A stretch of 41,017 bases of DNA from an uncultured Oscillospiraceae bacterium (GTDB lineage Bacteria > Bacillota > Clostridia > Oscillospirales > Oscillospiraceae). The position numbers and the translations under genes were made by a program. The DNA lies in contig CAKTMW010000016.1 of assembly GCA_934574095.1 (NCBI GenBank), positions 1 through 41,017 of the forward strand. Reading direction: 5' to 3'. The number at the start of each line of letters is the position of its first letter. Position 1 is the stretch's first letter. The notes below the pieces were generated by a model. It searched no databases and was not told the DNA's origin. It saw only the letters and a list, made by a program, of their open reading frames with translations. This document shows positions 14,063 to 21,861 of the stretch, piece by piece.

Positions 14063-14251
14063 ATGTGTCTTTCCACTGTATATACCCTGAAGGGGAACGA
14101 GAAGCAGGAGGTCTGCAAGAACGTGGCCTCCATGACGGTCGAGGGCGATAAGCTGGTATTCAGCGACATTCTGGGCGTTCCCACCGCCGTGGTGGGCAAG
14201 CTGGAGAAGATCGACCTGATGGAAAACGCGATCTTTGTGCGGCAGAATTGA
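14063..14251 (+). CDS. cooT: CooT-family nickel-binding protein
   Basis: A 62-aa protein starting MCLSTVY, the invariant CooT opening; Cys2 is the nickel ligand of the homodimer in Rhodospirillum rubrum, where CooT helps nickel insertion into carbon monoxide dehydrogenase. The remaining GDKLVFSDILG and VGKLEKIDLMENAIFV strands fit this small beta fold. It overlaps no neighbour but follows the His-rich gene by 5 bp, so they are translationally linked. No CODH genes are in the window, so the client enzyme is unknown. Confidence 0.85.
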   Translation: MCLSTVYTLKGNEKQEVCKNVASMTVEGDKLVFSDILGVPTAVVGKLEKIDLMENAIFVRQN

Positions 14252-14282
14252 CAACGTGCGTCCGGACGCGAAAATAACGTAT

Positions 14283-14320
14283 CACGAAAAAAGCTCCCCG
14301 GATGGGGAGCTTTTTTCGTG
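14283..14320. terminator. bidirectional terminator after cooT
   Basis: A perfect 17-bp stem (14283-14299 with 14304-14320), GGAT loop, with A6/T6 tracts inside the stem. It separates cooT from the convergent GLUG-repeat gene. Confidence 0.92.
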
Positions 14321-14340
14321 GGGTTATATAACGTCGGTGA

Positions 14341-16466
14341 TTAGCCGCGTTTTTTCCTGGTAACGACCAGCGCCGAGCCGGTCAGGGACAGGAGGCTCAT
14401 GCCCACGTACAGGCCGATACCGCCGTCGAAGGTCTCGCTGGACTTGACGGTCTTGCCGTCAGGCTTCCTGCTGTCGTCTTTGGTACCGGGATTCTTGGCG
14501 CCGGAGCTGGTACCGCTGTTATCGCTTTTGGTCACACCTTTCCACAGGGCCTTGATCTCGACATTGCCGGACGTGGTGACCTCATAGGTATCACCCGCAT
14601 TATAGCGCTGGCCGTTGATCTCCCACGCGTCAAATTCCTTGCCGGAAGGAGCCTGGAAGGCACAGCGGGGCAATGTAATCTTATCGCCCTGTACCACCTC
14701 GAACGTACCCATATTGCCTGTACCGCCATTGGCATTATAGCTTGCTTTATAGCCAACACGGTTATTCTGAGAGCCGGCTCCGTCCACCTTCGACGGGGCT
14801 GCATTCAGGGTGGGCCATACTTTTCCGCTGCCAGATACGTTGCTGCTTGCCACGCTGCCGCTAACGATCAATTTGCCGCGAGAGCCCGCCTCATTGGGGC
14901 TGGTCTTTTCAGCAACGCTGCCCACGAGACCGCCCGCTTCTTCTATACCGGTGACATTGGTCAGAGCGGCATTGCAGCCGTCCAGCTTGATCTGATTGGC
15001 ATCATAGTCACGGGTATCAGCAGGGTATCGATGATCGTAACCAGGGTTTACATCCTCCACTTTACCAATGAAACCGCCCGCGATCTTGCCGTTGACGGTA
15101 CCGGTCGCCTTGCAGCCGGTATAGATGCCGCGATCCGCGTCACCGGCAAAGCCGCCCGCGCAGCCGTTGGCATTGGTCACATCGCCGGTGGCGGTGCAGT
15201 TGGTGAACTCGGCATACATACTCGCATTTTGGGAATTGGAAGCAGAGCCTACAAAGCCGCCGGCAGGCGCACCGCCGGAAACGATATCCACATCAGCGGT
15301 ACAGCCCGTGATCTGATGGCCCTGCTGCCCCAGGTCACAGTTCCAACCCAAGTTGCCAAAGAAGCCGCCCACAAAGTTATCCGTACTTGTGACACCGGAT
15401 GCATTGATCTTGCCCTGTGTGCTGCAATTCTCGGCAATGGTATGCGCGCCGGGCCAGCAGATAAAACCGCCCACCTCTACGGTTCCGGTGGCGGTCACAT
15501 CCAGCCCCGTAGCAGAGCAGTTGGTCATCTTGGGCTGCTCCCAGCCACGCTGCGTCTGGCCCACAAAGCCGCCGACGCCGCACTCGCCGTCAGTATCAGC
15601 CACCGTTACCTTGAAACCGTTGACCTTCAGGTTGTTAAAAACCATGTTGCTATTCTTCTGCAGAATAGGAGAGAAACCCGCGATAAAATCCGCGCCATTG
15701 GCAGCATCCACCGTCAGGTTTTCCACGGTGCAGTCGTTCATCCAGGGCCAGGACATAAAGGCGCACATACCGCCCACCCATGCCTTGCTGTGGGTAGTGG
15801 CGACTTTTATATTCTTGACAGTCACACGGTTGACGGTACCGCGAATGTAGTTTGCCAACACGCCAAAGCGGCCATCGCCCACGGTGGTTCCACATCAGCA
15901 ATGGTCAGGTCATGAACCCGCTCACCGTCACCGTCTTCGATCCCGTTAAAGAAGCCGCCGCGCTTCTGCGTGTCATCCACCACGACCTTAAAGTTGCGGA
16001 TAGTCTTGTTATTGCCGTTAAACTCACCCTTGAAGGATTTGATCGGCGTCCAATTCATGCCGCCCAGATCCAAATCAGTCGTCAGGGTGATCTTCTTTCC
16101 CTCGAAAATATTGCCGTTCGTATTTGCCTCTGCTACGAAGGCCAGCAGGTCATCCACGGTACCGATGGTCAGCTCCGCAGCGGCGGAGTTATACCAAGCG
16201 GCGGGAGCATTTAGTACCGGCTGCTGCTCTTCGCCCTCACCTTCAGCAATCTGCCGGGATTCGGTTTCCTCATTTTCTGTCTCCCCGGTCTGGGGCTCCT
16301 GAGGCTGCTCAGGCTGTTCGGGCTGCTCCGGAGCAGGCGCGGGGGTCTCCTCCTCTATCTGCTGGGCCGGAATCGGCTCAACCGCTTCCGCCATGGCCGT
16401 TACCGGCAGGACGCTCAGCAGCATGACCAAAGCCAGCACACAGGTCAGCCATCTTTTCTTTGCCAT
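14341..16466 (-). pseudogene. frameshifted GLUG/InlB-repeat cell-surface protein
   Basis: One secreted protein split by a single-base shift near 15888. The 2126-nt span plus one base gives exactly 709 codons. The upstream part starts at 16466 (AGGAGAGG ribosome binding site) with a signal peptide ending VTAMA, a Pro/Glu/Gln-rich stalk, and a GGMNWTPIKSF...FNGNNKTI segment. Past the shift come at least six GLUG-type repeats (GGFVGQ, GGFFGN, GGFVGS, GGFAGD, GGFIGK, GGLVGS), an InlB-type repeat (ASYNANGGTGNM...YEVTTSGNVEIKALW) and a C-terminal membrane helix with RKKRG tail. No LPXTG is seen. Restoring one A after GTGGAA would give DVETTVGDGRFG. It may be decayed, phase-variable or a sequencing error. 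Confidence 0.82.
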
Positions 16467-16511
16467 GTAATACATTCCTCTCCTGTTGTAGATTTCCCAC
16501 AAGGAATACCC

Positions 16512-16557
16512 CTTTGCCTTTCCTAGGAAAGGCAAAGAATCCCATGGGATTCTTTGC
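16512..16557. other. two overlapping 26-bp perfect palindromes in the leader
   Basis: 16512-16537 (centre CCTAGG) and 16532-16557 (centre CCATGG) are each perfect 26-bp palindromes sharing GCAAAG (16532-16537). They lie between the promoter (16585-16613) and the start of the GLUG protein. In RNA the shared arm can pair with only one partner, so the two hairpins are mutually exclusive. Confidence 0.85.
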
Positions 16558-16584
16558 GCTTGCGATTTTTCACAATCCGGCTGT

Positions 16585-16613
16585 ATCATATCACTTGTTT
16601 CGACAATGTGCAA
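16585..16613 (-). promoter_or_regulatory. promoter of the GLUG-repeat protein
   Basis: On the minus strand, TTGCAC (16613-16608), 17-bp spacer, TATGAT (16590-16585). The implied leader is about 110 nt and contains the two palindromes. Confidence 0.6.
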
Positions 16614-16700
16614 GGGGCTTTCCATAATTTTTGTTTTTTTATCAAAAAAAATATAAAGGAAGCGCATAGAGCGGGACAGCCGCCCGCCCTATGCCTGTAT

Positions 16701-17966
16701 TCACCACTTCACCACTTCCCGGCCGTCTGACCAGACGGACACGATGTTGTGACGGTGGGTCATGTAGATGATGCGCTCGAACCGCTCCTCCACGCTGAGG
16801 GGATGGCTGGCCTCCGGGAAGTCGCTGTCGTCCACCACGATGGCGTGGAGCTTGTCGCCTACGGCGAAGCCCTCGCCCGCGCCGAAATACTTGTGGCCGG
16901 AGGTGGTGCCCAGATAGTAGCCCTCGCCCACCGTCAGGAAGTCGGTGTGCCAGTCGTCGGTGATGCGGCGCACCTTGGAGGTGCGGATGGAGGTGGCGAT
17001 GACCTTGTACATGGGCAGCTGCGCGCCGCCGGCGATGTCGCTGCCCAGCGTGACCCAGATGCCCTCGTCCAGCATCCGCCGCACCGGGCACACGCCGGAG
17101 CAGATGTTCACATTGGAGTCGCCGCAGTGGACGACGACGACATTGGCGTCGCGGATGGCCTTGCGCTCCACCTCGTCGGAGTGGACGCAGTGGGCCATCA
17201 GGGTGTGATCCTTCCACAGGCCGTACTTGTCGTAGGTCTCCCAGTAGCGTCGGCACTCCGGGTGCAGCTGGCGTACCCACTCGATCTCGCCCAGGCTCTC
17301 CGACAGGTGGGACTGGACGTACAGGCCCTTTTCGTTGGCAATGCGGCCCAACTCCGCCATCAGCTCATCGGTGCAGCTGGGGGTAAAGCGAGGGGTGATG
17401 ATGGGCTTCACATGCTCGAAATGGCAGCCCTCCAGCCAGCGCAGCGTCTCACGGACGGACTCCTCCGTGGTCTCCTGCAAAACGCCGGGCAGGCCGTTGC
17501 GATCCATGTTCACCTTGCCCACATAGCCGGTGACACCGGCCTTTTCCAGCTCCTCCATCAGCACCCACGTGGCCTCGGTATGCAGGGAGGAGAACATACT
17601 GACGCGGGTGGTGCCGTTGGTGATCAGGTCGCTGGCCAGCCGCCGGTAGGTGCGGCGGGCGTAGTCCAGATCGGCAAAGCGGGACTCGGTGGGGAAGGTG
17701 TAGGTATTCAGCCAGTCCAGCAGCGGCAGGTCCATGCCCATGCCCAGCATGGGGTACTGGGGGGCGTGGAGGTGCATATCGGCAAAGGACTGCATGATGA
17801 GCTTGTCGCCGAAGTCCCGCAGCGGTGCATGGGCGTAGCAGTCCGGCAGCGTGTGGTAGACCCCGGCGATGACGCCGTCGGTCAGCACCAGAAAGCCGTT
17901 TTCCGTGATGTCCATCCGACCCAGCGCCGGAGCGTGAACGATGTGGCCCTTCAAGACCTGTGTCAT
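16701..17966 (-). CDS. guaD: guanine deaminase
   Basis: Hydrolyses guanine to xanthine and ammonia (purine salvage/catabolism, cytosolic). A 421-aa amidohydrolase; I start at 17966, after AGAGGG. Signatures are FADMHLHAPQYPMLGMGMD (the HxH zinc motif plus the guanine deaminase HAPQYP segment), PLLDWLNTYTFPTE, QSHLSES (third zinc His), MAHCVHS, and TLGSDIAGG (catalytic/zinc Asp). Length is a little short of the usual 430-450. It is monocistronic, downstream of a guanine-type riboswitch and its own promoter, so guanine very likely controls it. Confidence 0.93.
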   Translation of the reverse strand: MTQVLKGHIVHAPALGRMDITENGFLVLTDGVIAGVYHTLPDCYAHAPLRDFGDKLIMQSFADMHLHAPQYPMLGMGMDLPLLDWLNTYTFPTESRFADLDYARRTYRRLASDLITNGTTRVSMFSSLHTEATWVLMEELEKAGVTGYVGKVNMDRNGLPGVLQETTEESVRETLRWLEGCHFEHVKPIITPRFTPSCTDELMAELGRIANEKGLYVQSHLSESLGEIEWVRQLHPECRRYWETYDKYGLWKDHTLMAHCVHSDEVERKAIRDANVVVVHCGDSNVNICSGVCPVRRMLDEGIWVTLGSDIAGGAQLPMYKVIATSIRTSKVRRITDDWHTDFLTVGEGYYLGTTSGHKYFGAGEGFAVGDKLHAIVVDDSDFPEASHPLSVEERFERIIYMTHRHNIVSVWSDGREVVKW

Positions 17967-17989
17967 GGAACGATCCCTCTTTTCAGACA

Positions 17990-18031
17990 AAATAAAATGA
18001 GCGCTCCGCCGCACCACGCGGCAAAGCACTC
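17990..18031 (-). terminator. riboswitch expression-platform terminator
   Basis: On the minus strand a 14-bp stem (18031-18018 with 18012-17999), loop GTGGT, followed by ATTTTATTTT. The first five bases of its 5' arm (GAGTG) are also the 3' strand of aptamer stem P1, so P1 and the terminator are mutually exclusive. Confidence 0.75.
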
Positions 18032-18096
18032 ATAGTGGCGTCATCGGTGACGCCGTAGAAACGCCGCGCCCCGTTCCGGCACGGCTATATGAGTTT
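18027..18096 (-). promoter_or_regulatory. guanine-class purine riboswitch aptamer
   Basis: Read on the minus strand, ACTCATATA opens P1 and CTATGAGT closes it. P2 is GCCGTGCC/GGCGCGGC with a 7-nt GG-containing loop. J2/3 is TTTCTAC, and P3 is GGCGTC/GACGCC with a CC-containing loop able to kiss L2. The ligand-specificity base in ACTATG is C, as in guanine (xpt type) rather than adenine (U) aptamers. J1/2 is short. Located between the guaD promoter and gene. Confidence 0.88.
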
Positions 18097-18111
18097 CCTT
18101 TGAACAGGTTT

Positions 18112-18140
18112 ATGATACCATAGAACGGGGCGTTTGGCAA
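18112..18140 (-). promoter_or_regulatory. promoter of guaD
   Basis: On the minus strand, TTGCCA (18140-18135), 17-bp spacer, TATCAT (18117-18112), starting RNA just before the aptamer. Confidence 0.65.
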
Positions 18141-18191
18141 GGGGGATTTTGGGGCGCACTGCCGGTCCGCCCCTCCCCTTCCGGCACTGCT

Positions 18192-18527
18192 TTACGCGAA
18201 TACCAGCTGCACCAGCAGCATGTACACCACCGTGCCTGCGCCGATGGACAGCAGCACGTTGCGCTTCCACAGGTGCAGCGCCGTCACCACCGCCAGCGCG
18301 ATCAGCTCCGGCAGGCCGTGGGGTGCGGCGGCAATGTCCACATTCCGCAGGCAGTACACCACCAGCAGGCCCATCATGGCGGCGGGCAGCGTGCGGCCCA
18401 GATACTCCACCACCTTGGGGATGGGCTTGTTGTCCGGGAACAGCAGGAAGGGCAGGAAGCGGGTGATGATGGTGCCCAGCGTCACCGCGCCGGCGATCAC
18501 CAGCGCCTGGGTCGTTGTCAATGTCAT
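18192..18527 (-). CDS. azlD: AzlD-family branched-chain amino acid export subunit
   Basis: A 111-aa membrane protein of the AzlD/YgaH family, the small partner of AzlC in the LIV-E type exporter. It has about four hydrophobic segments and the family TRFLPFLLFP motif after the first one, then VEYLGRTLPAAMMGLLVVYCL. Its start overlaps the azlC stop as ATGA (18524-18527), the usual coupled arrangement. Substrates are probably branched-chain amino acids or analogues, by family. Confidence 0.92.
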   Translation of the reverse strand: MTLTTTQALVIAGAVTLGTIITRFLPFLLFPDNKPIPKVVEYLGRTLPAAMMGLLVVYCLRNVDIAAAPHGLPELIALAVVTALHLWKRNVLLSIGAGTVVYMLLVQLVFA

Positions 18528-19216
18528 AGCTTCTTCCTCCCCAACAGTAATACGATCAGCACCAGCACCATGGCGGGGATCACCAGATTGTCCGCGCCGA
18601 ACACCGCCAGCGCCGCGGCGGAGCAGACAAGGCCGATGACGCCGCTCATGCGGTTCTGGGGGTTCTTCACCTGCTCGATGAACAGCACCACGAACAGGCC
18701 CGTCAGGGCGAAGTCAAGACCCGTGGTATCGAAGGTGATGAACCGGCCCGCCACCGCGCCCAGCACGGAACCGGCGGCCCAATAGCCGTAGTCCAGCAGC
18801 GACACCGCCAGATAGAAGTCCTTCCGGGGCACGTCCTCCGGCGGCTCCACCGAGGAGACGATGGAGAACGTCTCGTCGCTGAGGGTATAGATCAGCGGGA
18901 ATTTGGCCGCGCCCATCCCCCGGTATTTACCCAGCATGGACACGCCGTAAAAGAGGTGGCGGGCGTTGACCATCAGGCTCATCAGCAGCGCCTGCAGCGG
19001 GTCGAACGCGGTGGTCAGCAGCGCGATGGCCACAAACTGCATACTGCCGCAGTAGGCCAGACAGCACATCAGCAGCACCCACGGCACGCCGTAGCCCTTG
19101 GTCTGCATCAGCACGCCGTAGGCAATGCCCAGCACCAGATACCCCGTCAGCACCGGGACGGTGCCGGGAAACGCGGCGCGCACGGCGGCAAGGGCGGGAT
19201 GGGATCTCTTATCCAT
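18524..19216 (-). CDS. azlC: AzlC-family branched-chain amino acid export subunit
   Basis: A 230-aa polytopic membrane protein, the large subunit of the AzlCD exporter. Family marks are PVLTGYLVLGIAYGVL, LAYCGSMQFVAIALL, MVNARHLFYGVSML (the conserved NxRHxxYG motif), YTLSDETFSI and LDYGYWAAGSVLGA. The ribosome binding site is GGAGGGGG. It is first of the two-gene operon with azlD. A TTGCAT-17-TATAAT promoter lies about 35 bp upstream. Confidence 0.94.
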   Translation of the reverse strand: MDKRSHPALAAVRAAFPGTVPVLTGYLVLGIAYGVLMQTKGYGVPWVLLMCCLAYCGSMQFVAIALLTTAFDPLQALLMSLMVNARHLFYGVSMLGKYRGMGAAKFPLIYTLSDETFSIVSSVEPPEDVPRKDFYLAVSLLDYGYWAAGSVLGAVAGRFITFDTTGLDFALTGLFVVLFIEQVKNPQNRMSGVIGLVCSAAALAVFGADNLVIPAMVLVLIVLLLGRKKL

Positions 19217-19251
19217 GGCTCCCCCTCCGGAAAGTGTGATAAAGTGGCACT

Positions 19252-19280
19252 ATTATATAGAACGTGCGGGGAAAATGCAA
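19252..19280 (-). promoter_or_regulatory. promoter of azlCD
   Basis: On the minus strand, TTGCAT (19280-19275), 17-bp spacer, TATAAT (19257-19252). Confidence 0.7.
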
Positions 19281-19302
19281 CCCCTTCTCCCCTTTCCTCC
19301 CG

Positions 19303-19331
19303 TTGACTTTCCCGCTGATGGCTGGTACAAT
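19303..19331 (+). promoter_or_regulatory. promoter of the cysteine-rich protein gene
   Basis: TTGACT (19303-19308), 17-bp spacer, TACAAT (19326-19331). It lies back to back with the azlCD promoter. Confidence 0.7.
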
Positions 19332-19367
19332 GAGGGCACTTCAGGACAAAGGTAGGTCGATCATCAC

Positions 19368-19661
19368 ATGAGCGATAACGTATTTGACAAGAAGCCCAGC
19401 GAGTGCAACTATTCCTTCGTGCAGCACACGAAATGCGAGTTCTTCCCCTGTCACGCCACCAGCCACCCGGAGGATTTCAACTGTCTGTTCTGCTACTGCC
19501 CGCTGTACGCGCTGGGCAGCCAGTGCGGCGGCAACTGTCAGTGGCTGCCCAACGGCGTCAAGGATTGCTCCGCCTGCATGCTGCCCCACAGGCGGGGCAG
19601 CTACGAGTATATCATGAGCAAGTTCCCGCTGCTGTCCGCCATGGCGAAGCGAAACCGGTAA
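19368..19661 (+). CDS. cysteine-rich small domain protein
   Basis: A 97-aa protein matching the cysteine-rich small domain family (often annotated as cobalt/metal-binding domain). Cysteines are arranged as CNYS, CEFFPCH, CLFCYCPLY, CGGNC and DCSACMLPH, with the NCLFCYCPLY core diagnostic; they probably bind metal or an Fe-S cluster. There is no signal peptide. The nearest Shine-Dalgarno-like run (GGTAGG) is far from the ATG. It is monocistronic, with its own promoter and two terminators downstream. Function is not established. Confidence 0.85.
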   Translation: MSDNVFDKKPSECNYSFVQHTKCEFFPCHATSHPEDFNCLFCYCPLYALGSQCGGNCQWLPNGVKDCSACMLPHRRGSYEYIMSKFPLLSAMAKRNR

Positions 19662-19673
19662 AAAACTTGCCCC

Positions 19674-19694
19674 AAAAGGGCCATGCCCTTTTTT
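19674..19694 (+). terminator. terminator of the cysteine-rich protein gene
   Basis: AAAAGGGC (19674-19681), CAT loop, GCCCTTTT and further T residues (19685-19694). Confidence 0.75.
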
Positions 19695-19705
19695 GACAAG
19701 CTGGC

Positions 19706-19744
19706 AAAAAAGAAGTGCTTCCTATCGGAAAGCACTTCTTTTTT
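19706..19744. terminator. bidirectional terminator
   Basis: A 15-bp stem (19706-19720 with 19730-19744) with A6/T6 arms, between the cysteine-rich gene and the convergent lipoprotein gene. Confidence 0.85.
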
Positions 19745-19746
19745 GT

Positions 19747-20100
19747 TTAACCCGTGACCCACAGCGGGCCGTATTGGCCCAGACGGGTATTCATGTCATC
19801 TCTGGCGCTGTCGCTGAGTTCCAGGTGCCGTCCGGCGGCCAGATCGTTGAAGACCCCGCAGTCGGCGCAGTAGTCGATGCGCCTGCCGCTGCCGTCAGTG
19901 AGACGCACCATGATGCAGTCCCTCAGGTCGTCCTGCCAGTCCTTGGATTTCAAGCAGCGATCCACTGCGGCGGCGTCCTGGGCGGAGAGCCGACTCTCCT
20001 GCCCCTTTATGTCTATCATGGTCCACCCGGTGCTGCTTCCGCAGCCCGCCAGTGCGAAAACGCACAGCGCGGTCAGCAGCAAGGCGATCAGTCTTTTCAT
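19747..20100 (-). CDS. small putative lipoprotein
   Basis: A 117-aa secreted lipoprotein: MKRL start after GGAGGT, hydrophobic core, lipobox LAGC with Cys20. The mature part has KGQESRLSAQDAAAVDRCLKS, RDCIMVRLTDGSGRRIDYCADCG (a CxxC pair) and a GRHLELSDSARDDMNTRL C-terminus. I do not recognise the domain. It lies 24 bp downstream of the hydrogenase gene on the same strand and may be its cotranscribed tail, but nothing ties it to hydrogen metabolism. Confidence 0.75.
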   Translation of the reverse strand: MKRLIALLLTALCVFALAGCGSSTGWTMIDIKGQESRLSAQDAAAVDRCLKSKDWQDDLRDCIMVRLTDGSGRRIDYCADCGVFNDLAAGRHLELSDSARDDMNTRLGQYGPLWVTG

Positions 20101-20124
20101 GGCGTTACCTCCGTCAGAAAGCGT

Positions 20125-21861
20125 TTACTCCTCCGTGGGCATTTTCCACGCCGTCAGGTCGGTGTGCAGCAGCTCGTGGGAGCGATGGCTGAGGGGCTTG
20201 TGGAAGTACTGATTATACACGGCCTGCACGTCGGGATTCTCGTGGGAGAAGCGGAGGGCGGCGTTCTTGTCCAGGTTCCACAGGATGTCGCCGCGGGGTC
20301 CCGCCAGCTCCACGCCGTCGCGGATGGGCTGTCCGCCGCCGCCGACACAGCCGCCGGGACAGGCCATGACCTCCACGAAATCGTAGCTGGCCTTGCCTGC
20401 CTTCAGGGCGTTCATCAGCTTGCGGGTGTTGCCCAGGCCGCTGACCACCGCCACCCGGACACGGCCCGCGCCGGGAATGTCGAAGGCGGCCTCCTTCCAG
20501 CCGTCCATGCCCCGGACGGCGGTAAAGGCATCGGGGTCCGGGTTCTGGCCCGTCACCAGGAAGTAGGCGCTGCGCAGCGCCGCGTCCATGACGCCGCCGG
20601 TGGCGCCGAAGACCACCGCCGCGCCGGTACCGGTGCCCAGGGGGCTGTCGAAGGGCGTTTCCTCCATGACGGCGGGGTTGATCTGCTCGCCCCGCAGCAT
20701 ACGGACGAACTCGCGGGTGGTCAGCACCACGTCCACGTCCGGGTCGCCGCAGGCGTTATTGAGGTTGGGGATGGCCCGCTCCGCCTTTTTGGCGGTGCAG
20801 GGCATGATGGACACCACGCAGATATTGTGGGGGTCCACGCCGATCTTCTCGGCAAAGTAGCTCTTGACCACCGCGCCGAACATGGCCTGGGGGGATTTGG
20901 CGGTGGAGAGATTGGTGGTGTATTCCGGGAACTGACCCTTGACGAACCGCACCCAGCCGGGGCAGCAGGAGGTGAACATGGGCCACTTGTACTGGTCATG
21001 ATGGGTGAAGCGCTGCAAAAACTCGCTGCCCTCCTCCATGATGGTCAGGTCGGCGGCGAAGTCGGTGTCGAAGACGTAATCGAAGCCGATCTCCTTCAGT
21101 GCCGTCACCAGACGCTGGGCGGTGGCGAACTTGGGGTCCAGATGGTAGTATTCGGCCCAGGCGGCGCGGACGGCGGGAGCCACTTGCACCACGGTGATCT
21201 TGTTGGGGTTGGCCAGCGCATCCCAGACCTTGCCGGTGTCGTCATGCTCCTGCAAAGCGCCCACGGGACAGTGGGTGACGCACTGGCCGCAGAAGGTGCA
21301 GTCCGACTCGCCCAGCGTGCGGAACCGGCCCACGCCCACGGTGGTGCGGGTACCGGTGCCCACCACGTCCCAGATGTTCATGCCCTGTATCTTCTCGCAC
21401 ACCTGAATGCAACGCATGCAGCGGATGCAGCGGTTCTCGATGCGCACCACGGGGTTGGAGAAGTCGGTGGGGATGTTCTTCAGATCCTTGATATAGTGGT
21501 CGCCCAGCAGGTTATAGTCGTTGCACAGGGTCTGCAGCTTGCAGTTGCCGCTGCGGGTACACTTGGTGCAGTTGTTCTCGTGCTGGCTGAGGATCAGCCG
21601 CAGGTTCACGCGCCGGGCCTCGCGGACACGGGGCGAATTGGTATGTACCACCATGCCCTCCACCACCGCGTTGTCGCAGGAGGGGACGAGCCGGGCGTGA
21701 CCCTCCACCTCCACCATGCAGATGCGGCAGGCGGCGATCTCGTTGACGCCCTTGAGATAGCACAGGGTGGGGATGCTGATGTTGGCGCTTCTGGCGGCCT
21801 CCAGAATGGTGGTGCCCTCCGGCACGGAGATGGTTTTCTTGTCGATGGTCAACGTTACCAT
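20125..21861 (-). CDS. [FeFe] hydrogenase, group A catalytic subunit
   Basis: A 578-aa cytosolic hydrogenase that evolves or oxidises H2 at the H-cluster. The start at 21861 follows GGAGG. In order: a [2Fe-2S] domain (Cys34, 45, 48, 62); a His-Cys3 cluster (His94, Cys98, 101, 107); two [4Fe-4S] clusters (Cys145/148/151/155 and 188/191/194/198); then H-cluster motifs TSCCPGW (297-303), MPCTAKKAE (353-361) and EVMACPGGCVGGGGQP (497-512); and a small-subunit-like tail with HKPLSHRSHELLH. All H-cluster cysteines are present. It overlaps the upstream NuoF/GltD fusion by 7 bp, so the pair is coupled. Confidence 0.96.
   Translation of the reverse strand: MVTLTIDKKTISVPEGTTILEAARSANISIPTLCYLKGVNEIAACRICMVEVEGHARLVPSCDNAVVEGMVVHTNSPRVREARRVNLRLILSQHENNCTKCTRSGNCKLQTLCNDYNLLGDHYIKDLKNIPTDFSNPVVRIENRCIRCMRCIQVCEKIQGMNIWDVVGTGTRTTVGVGRFRTLGESDCTFCGQCVTHCPVGALQEHDDTGKVWDALANPNKITVVQVAPAVRAAWAEYYHLDPKFATAQRLVTALKEIGFDYVFDTDFAADLTIMEEGSEFLQRFTHHDQYKWPMFTSCCPGWVRFVKGQFPEYTTNLSTAKSPQAMFGAVVKSYFAEKIGVDPHNICVVSIMPCTAKKAERAIPNLNNACGDPDVDVVLTTREFVRMLRGEQINPAVMEETPFDSPLGTGTGAAVVFGATGGVMDAALRSAYFLVTGQNPDPDAFTAVRGMDGWKEAAFDIPGAGRVRVAVVSGLGNTRKLMNALKAGKASYDFVEVMACPGGCVGGGGQPIRDGVELAGPRGDILWNLDKNAALRFSHENPDVQAVYNQYFHKPLSHRSHELLHTDLTAWKMPTEE

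Noticed and set aside
14341..14480. LPXTG sortase signal at the C-terminus of the GLUG protein
   Set aside because: The tail has a hydrophobic helix and RKKRG, but no LPXTG-like pentapeptide precedes it; anchoring by sortase is not supported.
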